Source of the DNA: Macropodus opercularis
Taxonomy: Eukaryota > Chordata > Actinopteri > Anabantiformes > Osphronemidae
Length of the DNA stretch: 64,000 nucleotides
Direction of reading: 5' to 3'
NCBI GenBank assembly: GCA_030770545.1
Contig: CM061105.1
Location: 12,135,001-12,199,000, forward strand
This document shows, in pieces, positions 13,156 through 24,600 of the stretch. The notes beneath the pieces are model-generated. The model was not told the DNA's origin. It saw nothing but the letters and a program-made list of their open reading frames with translations, and made no database searches. Made by a program: the position numbers and the translations under genes. Numbering within the stretch: the first letter of the stretch is position 1; each line of letters starts with the position of its first letter.

Positions 13156-15840
13156 GTATATTTTAAATATTTTAAGAGATATTTTGTATTTAACCATGAA
13201 ATTTTATTTCTCCGCGCCTATATCAAGCTGAAGTATGGTATGTCTGTATAGTAACATATTGAGACTAAACATAATTTTCTAGTGCTTTAAAACTGGAGTG
13301 ATAGCGTAGGAAGGGATGACCCTGTGGTGTGCCTTGACCACACAGTTCGGTTTCAGTGAGCGATAGGGTTCATCACTGCGAGTGCTGATGTGAGGGAAAC
13401 GTTTTGATTGTGCCATGATTTCCTATTTGATAGTGCTTTTCATTACGCTAACAGTCAGTCAATGTTGGACGCTCCTCGTGATATTTAATACATAAATCCA
13501 TCTTAGCTGTATTCTCCACGTTGGTGATCAGACATTATCTGCGTCTACGTTTTTTTTTCTTTGTATGTCTTCCAATTCAAATTATGTATTGATCTGTTGT
13601 TAAGTCTCTCAGAACATGTTTAGAAATAAAACCTTTTTTTTCTTCCTTATATTCTTCTTCTCTCTCCTCCTCCTAATTCTCTCCTTTTGTTCTTTGTTTG
13701 TTTCATTGTGCAGTGTGATCATTTTGTGTATATTGTCCTGCTGTCACTAATACTCACTGAACTAAAGGACAGATGCAGTATGCTATGGCTAGAAACCACA
13801 TTTTCGCAAAATATACGTTTTTTAAATTCAGGGTTTTAATCGATTTTAAAATTATTACTCAAAATATGAATTGTAATGATACCAATTACTCTTTTGAAAA
13901 AAGTTTGCATTTATGTGGGTTTTCAAAAACAGCAGCATTGGATCAGTGTAACTTAACAGCTGTGTAGGAATCCATCACTGTTTAACCATTCATGAAGTGT
14001 CACCTAATCGTTATGTAGCATTTTGCAGTTGTAGCATTTTATCAACTCAGAACTTTGTCTTAGGATTTCAAACATTACTTCACTTGTAAATTTGCAACAA
14101 TCATGTCGCCTTATTCTACGTGTGTTACATTATACTCCAGGCAACGCCAAATATCAACGTACTAAGCACTGTTCACACCTTAGGTTTCTACAAACAACTT
14201 ACTGTTCTGACATCCCTCTGGCTGGAGAGGTACAGTAGCATTGTGGATAGTTTCTGCTCTTCATGCTGGTTATCTGTAGGAACATTGAATCAAAACTGTG
14301 AATTTCAAATGTTATTTAAAAAAAAAGCATAATTATAAAATTGTACAGGATGAGATTCAGTGTTTCAAGAAAAGCTCCTAGTCAGCATTACAGGAAGGAC
14401 AAGCTGGCACGCCCATAATTACTAATACATCTCATTTTCAATTCATTTTGAAGACTGAACGGCATCTCAGTCTTGTGTGTAAACTGCCCCTAACAACATT
14501 TAAAAAGCTATTTCAGTACATACGCCCCCAAATAATTGGCATGTCGGGTACACTTGAACATAGTGTCATGTGACTTTTTGTACTGCAGGTTATGTGCAAC
14601 ATGAAGTAATTATGCACACTTGTAATATTTTCTATTTTCATATGAGATTTAAGTGCTTTTTGTACTCACTGACATCTTTTTTTCTTCCTTGCATGGAATG
14701 CAAGAGAGAGGAGGAAAAAAAATGTTTTTCATAAAGTATATTTGCATTTGGTACTCCAATAGTAAAACCAGTGGGCAAAACATTATGTTTCATAATTTAA
14801 TTTATAAAACTATGCCAAGTATTTAAAAGCTATTTTTAGAGTAAATCAAAAGAGAACTCATTCATTTTTTTCTTTTTTCTTTAACACATGCCTTTATCTT
14901 TGTATCTATAAATATGAGCATAATCCATAGTCATATGATTGTGCTACTGTTGTATGATACTGCAGTCTGATTCATAAATAAACTCTTTGCATGAACGCCG
15001 TGTTTGTGATGAGTTACTTAAGGACCTGCATCACTTCTTAATGTGAAGTGAGCTTCACAGATCCACACTGTGAGAATCTGTTGTTCTGATTATTATACAC
15101 TACATGGAGGCAAGTGAAACCTCAGCCCGGGACCTGCGACAGCTGCTCTGTTTGAGCGCAGGTATCAGAGCGTACGTAGAAAGTGCCTTCAGGTCCTAAC
15201 GTGAGTTTATGTGTGTGTGTGTGTTAACAGGCGTAAACCTGTGCACCGGTCGTTGCGGCCTGCTTGCCAGCCCGGTCACACTGAGCTCCACTGTCTGCCT
15301 CAAAGCGCTGGCAAAGACAAAGCTTGAGCCGAACCCCAAACTCTGACGCTTGGATGGCATCCACGCTCAAATTCCTCAGAACGTCATGTTTTCCTAAAGA
15401 GAGAGAAAGTCTAATTAGTGTTTCCTCTTATGTGGCTCTTATTCATCCCTGTACCAATACGCTCCCTTTTCCACCCAGCGCCTTGTTCCAGGGCAGTGAG
15501 CATATTTCAGTGTTACATAGTTTAAACTTGAGCACACTTAGCCCACATACTGGATTTCAGCTGTACATTCATAAGAGTGGGAGGAAAATACCTAGAGATG
15601 GAGACTATGACTTGGAGTTAGCAACGTAGCGGCGGCAGCTAGCTTACAGAAAAACGTTAAAAACAAAGAACGATAACTCACAGTGTTACAACAGCATTAG
15701 ACCCTTCCCCACATCATTAAACAGGCTGTAATATAAGTATTACTGATTTAATTAAAACGGCTGGTTGTATGTAGCTCAGGCGTTCGTCTGAAGAGTAATG
15801 CAGTGAAGTATCTGAAACTCCATAACCTGCAAACAGGGCG
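13156..15840. other. Intergenic AT-rich stretch, nothing recognised
   Basis: This holds a possible distal jcad poly(A) signal (14,977-14,982) and a short (TG)n at about 15,212. No exon structure was seen on either strand. Confidence 0.4.
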
Positions 15841-16022
15841 AGGCGTGTGAGGTGTTTAAATCAAACGCACCTTCCTGCCGCTCAGAACAGACGTGAATAG
15901 CCGCGCGGGCGGTTTGAGGCGCTGGATCCGGAACCGGACCAGGGGGTAGATGTTCTTATATTGCTATTAAACAGCCCACGGTGTTCTCTGGACCCTACTG
16001 TCACCATCCACGGCTGACCACG
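15840..16022 (+). promoter_or_regulatory. Candidate GC-rich first exon/promoter, possibly for svil
   Basis: A locally CpG-rich stretch (around GCCGCGCGGGCGG at about 15,900) is followed by a TATA-like AT stretch. It ends in GACCACG|GTGAGT, a consensus donor, at 16,022/16,023. The following 5.5 kb holds no coding exon, so this would be an untranslated first exon splicing towards svil. This is inference from signals alone. Confidence 0.3.
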
Positions 16023-16130
16023 GTGAGTAAACTACCTCCGGACCGTAGGACCTGGACTGTACTGAAGCCCAACGATAACATGGAACCAAGAGCTGTATTA
16101 ATTTAAAGAACGACTTCATGTTTATTATAA

Positions 16131-16157
16131 ACACACACATACACACACACACACACA
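16131..16157. repeat. (CA)n microsatellite
   Basis: Alternating AC with one interrupting T, about 27 bases. Confidence 0.9.
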
Positions 16158-18034
16158 ACATTAAATAATAGTCATTTACACATTTTACTTTCAAATAATA
16201 AACATTGTCCACTCAGAAGCTCATTCCAGGCCTGCAGGTGCAACTGTAGCCAAGTCCACAAGATGGAGACAGAAAACAAGTAAACTAAAAGTATTTCTCC
16301 TTCACCAGAGGACAGTAACACTATGTATATACCAAATGATACATTCATTATGTGGCATTATACAAGAGTTGGGTATGACACTCACTAAAGTGACTAAATT
16401 CTTAGAAGCTCGAGCTTTTCGATTTAATTAAAAACAACAGTGTTGATCATTATTTTGGCAAGTCAGGAATGTTGCTCTGTTGAATTTATTCTTGCAGGCA
16501 GGGCCGAATAGTTTGTTTGCATTCCTTCGCCATATTTGGAGACTGGAAACAACACTTGCATGAGTGTTTGCTAAATGTTTACGCTGTACCACAGGCGTGT
16601 TTGTGTAGGTGAGCAGCTTGATGCAGCGAGTCCTTTGCCATGGACTGTGTTCGCCATGACTGGTGCATGACACTGTAGATGGAGGCTCCAATGTTTGCCT
16701 TTAACTTTAGATTCAGCAGCACAGTTGTCAGCTGCTGACTTTAAAGTCACTCATTACTATTGTCTACAGAACAATGGTCCACAAATGTAAATGCATCCAC
16801 AGTTGGACACCTTACTTATTGCGCTAAATGAATGCAGGTGTAAATGTAATGCATTTATTCTGATAAAACACTGTAGATAAATAAATGTGTTGTTCTACTG
16901 AAGCACTTTGCTGCTGGATTGTAGGTTTAACAGCTGATTCGATCGCCCTGCACCCGGAGCCTGACGCTTGCTGGCTATTTATGGCAGATGCCCCTCAATT
17001 GAGGCCGCTCTCTTCAGCCCATACATGGTTGCTGTGGGATGAGGTTACCATGCCGATTTTGGTCCGCTCTCCCCAAACCCTTTGGAAACAGTGCTGTGTC
17101 ACTCGCTGTCAATCCAAACCTTCTCAGACCAGAGCCCTAAAGCTGGTTCTGGACAGCGGTTTGACATTTGGAATCATTTGGGGAAGCGCTCGCTCTGGGA
17201 GTCTGCGCTGTGTGTTGCCTCCTCTAAGCCTCTCCCCTCCTTTCAACTCTGTCTCCGGCCTTCACCCTGCTGCCTCTCCTTCTCTCTCCCACTCCCTGCT
17301 CCTGTTGCTGGCTGTTGCTGGACTGATTTATTTGGCCCCGTGCAGCAGAGCTAGTGGGAAAGTACCAGGCTATATTTATCAGCTCCTGTGGTTGGACCTG
17401 CTTCATGGTGAAGAACTTTGGATCTTTGGTGTTTGGGTTTACCTTCTCACACCTGCTTCTCCTGCCTCCTCAGCATCTACTTTGGTCTGAACAAGGAACT
17501 ACTGAGCCCCTTTGTTTGGTGGTTTCATGTCCTTTAACTCTACTTTAAGGATTAAGGGGCTTCACCTCTGAAGAGTCTCTAGCTGTGTGTTACTGGAGCT
17601 CAAGCATTGTGAGTATTTGTTATTCTTTTGCCGGTAAATCCCATGCATGGTTTGATATTATTATTGTCAGCAGGTAGGTGAAACTGATGTCTATGATTAA
17701 TGCAAAATTTAAGGTATATTTTAAATGAATAATAAGTAGAATAATAGTATGTTTTAGTGCTACAGGCTTTAATTAAAATCAATGTCCTATTTAATAACGT
17801 GTAGAATAATACTATGAAGACTGTGAAAGTCATTCGGCATCACTGATTATGATCTGGATTGAGTCTGAGAATCACTACTGCTGCTTTGTGCTGTCTCATG
17901 TAACCACATGGGTATTCACATGCCGGGCTGCTGCGGCTTATGGCTGCGTGGTGGTATGTGTGTGCAGCTGATCTGTTGGTTGTATGTCATGCTGGTGTGT
18001 TGTTCCAACACTGGACAGGTGTCACTTCTCCCCA

Positions 18035-18062
<28 letters not shown>
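18035..18062. repeat. (GT)n microsatellite
   Basis: Fourteen uninterrupted GT units. Confidence 0.95.
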
Positions 18063-18066
<4 letters not shown>

Positions 18067-21000
18067 CCTTTTGACATTTGCTTAGTGCTCAGCACCTGTT
18101 GCAACCATCAAAATGAACGACAGGTTTACTGTCCAGCCACATATTTGACCATCTGCCACTGGATTTTATTCGTCTAGATATAAAGAAAACAGACTTGCAC
18201 ATGTCCCCCATAGAGATGTGTATTGACGTGCAGCTGTGCTCACACACACCTTCCAGCTAGGACCAAGTAAAAGCAGGCCTGTGAACCTGTCCAGTTGTTG
18301 ACATTTGGAGATTGCAGTCTAGCCTGTATTGTTTTGTTGGTACAAAAATCTATAAGAGATGAGAAGCCTTGAATAAAAAGTGATATGAAATAATAGTCCT
18401 GGTTGGAAAACTCTGTGTATAAGTATTTACCCCCTGAGAAACTACAAGCCAGTCATTGATCAGATCATTGATGAGTCTGGAAATAGTTCAAGCTGCTTCT
18501 GGGGCTCCATTTATTCACAGTAACAGATAGGACTGTATGTACAAATGGACCTGGAATAGTTAGCAACAAAGTCAAAAAAGACCCACACAACATCCAAAGA
18601 ACTGCAGGCCTCCCTCTCCTCAGTAACGCTCAGGTATCATCACAGCACTATCTGATAGACCAACAGTAGAAATGAGAAAATGGCAGAGGTGACGTTGTCT
18701 GCTGACCAAGACGAACTTTGTTTGTTTTCTGCATGGATTTTCTTCTCCAGTAGTTCAGTACTCCAGCTTCCACCCACCTTCCAAAGACATTCACTCAGGT
18801 TAAACAAACAGTTCACACATGTGCTGCCTGCAGGTGTGAGTGTGTAGGCTTGTGTGTCTGTGGCGACCTGTCCAGGGTGAGTCCTGCTCACTCTCCACTG
18901 TTACTCAGTTCAGTGTTATACAATATACATAAAAAGAAAATATGAGATGATGATATGAAGTTGAGTTTTCTGTGACTCTTCACTGCAGATAAATCTAATG
19001 TTGTTATTATATATAGTGAATTCATCATATTAGTGACTAACTTGTTAATAACGATGAATTACCCTTTAATGGGCAGATTTGTTTTGACTCTAAACGCTTC
19101 TTTTGGCCAGATCACAGTGCTCCCATTACCAGTTGGTCAGTTGATGGTCTCAGGGCTACAGGCAGAGCCAGGCTCATTTTATAGTGTAAAGATGTTGTCT
19201 GTGACTATTCATCCAACAATAATGTGAAAACCTTTCTGGTTGATGTGTCTTTAAGAGGGGATGTCCTCTTTCTTAACTAAACATTTCTGACTTTAAATCC
19301 TAACCCTTCGCTCACTATTTTCCCTCCACCCTGTCTATGTAAGTGTCTCTTCACAGCACTGGCTGTGCTGGGCTCTGCTCATCGATATCCATATAAGAGC
19401 AGAGCAGCCACATCTGTGCCGAGTGTCAGGCATAGTTGAAACAAGGCAGCAAAGATTTGGACCTGAGGAGGGGGATGCCAGAGGAAAGGAGGAGGGATGG
19501 AGGCTGCTCAAGCTCCTCCTGGACCTGAGTAGTGTGTGTGTAAGGTACTTCTGGATCGTCTTCTGCATATGTTTACAACGGCCCCTTACTTTGCACTGGT
19601 ACATTATGTAAGCTAGCCTAAAACATTTCTCCTTATAAGCGACTCACTATAGATGTGACCTAATGCATTAGGCAATGCATATTGTTGAATGAGCTGCACA
19701 TAAACTAGGGTCTTTGGAGGTGAACAGAGTCCGAGGGATGATGGGTAGAGCAGTTTAGTGTGAGGGAAAGCGGAGGCAGTTCTGTCTAGATCCAGGGCAG
19801 GGTTGTCATAATTTGGTCAATAATCTTTTAGCAGCTTGTTATTGCTATTACTGAGTTTTTTGTCGGGCTGACTAAAAGCTGTAATATCATAATGTGGATC
19901 ATATGAAATAATAGTTTTTACAGTTTAAACCTATGCGCTGCTCAGCTTCACAGCTTAAAGTCTTATTTTGTAAGAGGTGCTTTGATGTCGAGTCACCCAC
20001 CTGTTGGTGTTTGATTGGTGTACTGGGTTTTATTGATGTGTGTGACCAGTTTGTGTCATTTATATGAAGAAATACAAACTGGTTTATATAAAAATAAAAA
20101 ACAAAACAAAAAGGCACACGTAACCTTTAAAAGGAGGAGCGAACAGGAAGATAACAAGTGAAATGGAGAAGCAGGAGAAGAAGTTAGTAGAGCATATAGG
20201 AAAGGGAAGAGGAGGTGAAGAATGATGAGAAGATGACAGGAATGAGGAGGAGGGACAAGATGTGAGGGCTGAGATGGATGGCAAGGATGTCAAATCCAGA
20301 GGAGCGGAAGGGAGAAGGACTGGGAAGAAAACAAGGCAGAGCAGGCGTGGAGCTGGCGGCCTGGTAAACACAGGCCGGCTGCCTGACGGAGTGACCTCTC
20401 GCCGAGGCAGCCACTCACAACACACGTTGCCTTATTAGGGGCGTTCACTGGGAGAGAAGGTGGGGGAGAGGAGGCTTGTGTGTGAAAGAGTGAGGAAAGA
20501 CATTACACAGGGGAGGTGAGTGAGTGTGCAAGCAAGCCAGACTACGACAGAGTCCAAACGTGTGCAGCAAGAACCAAAGAGACAGCTTTAATATCAGGTT
20601 ACGTCTCCAGTGCAGCAACTTGCCTGTTGCTCAACTTGCATTAGGGAGGAAAAATCACAGAATTTTAACAGTTCTGGATAAATTGGATGTCTTGCTCTTC
20701 AGCTCCCACTAAAATGGCACCAGGCCAATCTAAGAAATGGACTTTGTGAGTCTTTGCCATCCTTCATTTGTCATTTTTGGTCATTTTTTGGGTGACCTTC
20801 ATGTAACGGCTACAACATAACAGGAGAGAGAAACTAATTTGGGATTTGTTTAAAAAAATCAGTAAATTTGTTTTCTTCGCAAATTTAAATTTCACCTGAA
20901 GGGTCTGAAAAGTAGGCGCTTGCATACCAGCTACAGACACGGTCAAAGATGCTGATGATGATGTCACAGTATAAAGCTGTGAGCCCAGGCTGCTTTACCA

Positions 21001-21136
21001 ATAATACATATGCAGTAGTCGTATTAGGCTAACACAATGCTACAGCTTGTGTAGATCATCTCACATGTATTACAGTGTGTCACACAGAGTCATAGAGAAG
21101 AATAACAAAGAAAAGGGCAGAATTGTTGCTAGATAA

Positions 21137-21173
21137 GAATAATAATAATAATAATAACAGCAACAACAACAAG
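21137..21173. repeat. (AAT)n followed by (CAA)n trinucleotide repeat
   Basis: About seven AAT units run into a few CAA units. Confidence 0.9.
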
Positions 21174-21369
21174 GCACCTGCCTATCTTCATGTATTTACC
21201 GACTTCCACAGCCTCGGACCCCATGCCACCCTCTGCAGTGCTGCTGGGACTCTCCTCCAATCCCCTTCGAGCGTTTTTATCATCATGGCTAATTTCTGCT
21301 TGTAATCTGATTAGGGCTCTGAGCAGCCTTAACACCCTGCTGTGTTGTCTCTCTCCCAGCTTGCTTGCG

Positions 21370-21500
21370 TGCACACACACACACCCCAACACACTGCACT
21401 GACGCACACATACTGTGGCAGCCAGCCTGTGTCGGCCGAAGCTCGCTGCAGAGCCGGACCAGTCGTCCGTGTGTGTGTGTGTGTGAGTGCGTGTGTGTGC
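21370..21500. repeat. Two short (CA)n/(GT)n tracts in the putative svil 5' leader
   Basis: A CA tract at about 21,371-21,384 and a GT tract at about 21,468-21,485 lie 100-230 bases upstream of the first svil ATG. They face each other as inverted complements and could pair in RNA. Confidence 0.6.
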
Positions 21501-21606
21501 CATCGTGCCACCACCTTCATCCCTTCCTGTCTGCTGGTCGCTAACAGCTCTCGCCTCCACCGCTGCCACTCGCTGCGAGGCTTTTCTTCTGTTCTCCTCC
21601 TTAAAC

Positions 21607-24600
21607 ATGTTTCGAAACCCATGGATCTCTAGTTACCATGTGAGCCATGTGGAGCCTTGTGGCCAAGGTAAGGCCTGTAGAAGGGGAAGGCTTGGTCTGA
21701 CTGTAGAGAAACCTGCTTAAATAATGAAGTTTAGCCCCTTACTGAGCTAAATGAGTGTTTGGTTGCTGTGTTCCCTTCATTTGTGTGCCTTCTTTTGGTG
21801 GTGATACAGGACTTTTTCGTTGCTTTCCTTCCTGCCTAAGCTTCTTTCCTGTACCTATTTTGTGATGTTCTACCTTGTCAGTGCACTTCATGTTACGCAT
21901 GCTTTATAAACCTGCCAGGCTACATCTGCCTGCTGAGGTGGACAACCTTTCCGCACAGATTGGTGAGCAGACAAGGGCCCAGTTCACCCAGGAAATCTAT
22001 TTTGTACCTCTGAATATTTATAGCAAATGGCTCTCCTCACTTTGGGGCCGTCAGCCATCTAAGCTGCTCTCTGGAAGCGTTGAGCCATTTGCTGCTTGTT
22101 TTGTTGACAACCCGAAGGCGTTTCCAAGGAAGCTGGTCTGGCGTGCTTACAGGGGAGCTTTCTATCGGCAGAGGCAGACTTGTGAAGTCACAGAGATAAA
22201 ACACACAGATCCACGTGACTCTCACAGGCTATAAAGATCTTAAATACAACAAGTCCGAGTTCTGACCTGACGTGACCTTGAATTTCCTCACATACACGCC
22301 TTGAACTTGATGTTTCAGTACACCTATCCACAAACATACTCTCTGTCCTGCCAACAGTTTCCTGCCATCTTGTGACACAGTCTTCGGTAGCGTCTGGAGC
22401 AGTAACACGATCTGTCTCCCATACTGGAATACAACTTTACAACAGGCTGCTGTTACAGTGACACGAGTGTGAGAGAGTCAACTATCAACTGGAAACTTTC
22501 TGAGTAACCCTTTTCTTGACAAGTGACTCAGAGACATTGGATGTTTATTGTGTGTTTACTCTAAGAGGAGGAGAAATTTCACAAGGCAGCTGGATATGAC
22601 TCTCTTATCAGCATTGTGCTTTAATTAAGGGTGGGAATTAATCAAGGGAATACTGAGGGTGATATTTGGTCAAATTAAATCTTCTCTAATAAATATGTGT
22701 TCATGCTGCAGGAGATGGATTGAACAGCTGCATTAGGCACAGTTGTGTTATAAATAAACAGTGTTGTGTCCCCATGTAAAAGTAATTTTGTTGATCGCTC
22801 CCAAGGTCAGCTCAGGAATAGCACTAATTGATTTTTTATTTGTCTTTTCTTTCTCAAGGAATTAAATCCACAGCTCCCGCCAAGCTTCGCAGCTCAGCCT
22901 CTTTCCCAACAGAAACCTTAAGGTGAGAAAGGAAAAGGTCTGCTCTTTCAGGCATGGTAGGAGGAAATGGTTTCTATAGATTAAAGTTAAAAAGTCGGGC
23001 TGCTGAAATTCCACACAGGCTACACAGTGTGAGAGGAATGTAAAGAGCATTTACATTCCTCTCACACTGTAATGCAGATATGTAAGGATGTAGAGTTACT
23101 GGACTGTTTTAGCCTATTGTGTACAGTAAGCACTGAAATCCAGAGACGCCTGGAACAGCTTATCCTAACATTTTTTCTTTGCATGGCTTTAGGGTTATAA
23201 TACCTCCTTTTGAAAAACCATGCACCTAAGGCTTCTTATAGATTTTTTACTGTTTCCTGTGATTGTTCACCAGTAGAGCTCCAGCTGTAGGACACAAAGA
23301 AACTGTCAGTGTATGAGCTGTAAGCTGTGCTGGACTGTCTGAAGGAATCAAAAATGACTAAGTCAGCCACTAGTGCTGACATGTAATAACATTACCTCGA
23401 CTGTTTCTATTTCGAGGAGAGTCGGGATTTGACCTAGTTCTTAATCTGGATCTGGTAGGAAGTGACCCCAGCAAAGCTTCACCTTTACCTGCCATCACTT
23501 CTTTATATGCACTCAGTTTGTAGTTTTTCTAAATGAGTCCTCAGCTGCCATCCTTTGAGTAGCATGTTTTATTACTGATGTATATTTAGGCAGAGGGATA
23601 TAATTCAGTTTAAATCTAATATTTCTTTTGCACAAAGTACAGTGATGCATTTAATCTCTATTGCTGATTTTTTGTCTTCTTGTTCAGTTTTCAGAGTAAC
23701 AAGACCAACTTGGTCAAGAGTGTTTCAGACACAGATGCCAAACTTCTGAGTGCCCTTCCCAAGGGTTTGCATTAATTCTAAGCACTCAAACTAAACTCAA
23801 AATAAAATAAATCGTTCTTGCATTCCGTATATGTATGATGCTACTTTTGTATTTTCTCAATCAGTTTCAGAGTTGAAGAAATACTTTGAGGGAGCAGTGA
23901 CAAAAGATTTGGGAATGAACAGGTACAGTATCTTCATGACCCAATGAGTTTTGTTTTCATTTCATCACATTTACAAATAAATACTTCCATAGACTCAGCT
24001 GCTAAATTGAATGCTCTGCGTCCTCTTTGATAGGAAGGAGAGGATAGCCCGGCGCCTGGAGGGGATTGAAAATGATGCTCCTCCAGCCCTGGTACCCGGC
24101 GGCTTGGTAGCCAACAGAATGTTGGAGGAAGATCCACCGCGGTACACCCGCGCCTCAGACCCATGTGCACCTTGCGTGATGGGTAAGCATGGCACAGTGC
24201 AATGCAAGTGCTGTACATCACGCTGCCTTTAATCTTATGGGTCTAATGGAGCATTTGCAATGTTTACCACAGTGAAGCGCTACAGTCAAGAAGATTTGGA
24301 GGCAGCTCAGAAGCAGGTGTCATCTCCAGACAGATCACCTCAGTCCAAAGGTGGTGTTGGCAGTGGCCGAACAGAGCCGCTGTTGGTGTATGTTGACCCA
24401 GTAACGTTATCCACCTCCTCCACTCCCACATCTGGCCCCACAGACAGCTCCAGCCTCAGCTCGAAGGCTGAGCGCATCGCCCGCTACAAAGCAGAGCGCC
24501 GTCGCCAGCTGTCTGAGCGTTATGGCATCCTTTTGGATCAGGAGGCTGATATCGATTACACACGCCGGTACCGTTCTCGCCGAGACCCTGATGCATCTGA

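Larger units (their letters stand above)
16160..21340. other. Intergenic/intronic stretch upstream of svil coding exons
   Basis: This holds microsatellites, a purine-rich block at about 20,150-20,500 and many short chance open frames. The longest (16,885-17,490) resembles no known protein and has no convincing splice sites. It is probably the 5' intron or upstream region of svil. Confidence 0.35.

Noticed and set aside
16885..17490. 201-codon open frame upstream of svil
   Set aside because: No recognisable protein, no good start context or splice sites, and composition like translated pyrimidine-rich non-coding DNA.
21129..21608. 159-codon minus-strand open frame over the svil 5' leader
   Set aside because: It is made largely of translated CA/GT and AAT microsatellites (THTHTHTH, IIIIII) and has no recognisable family.
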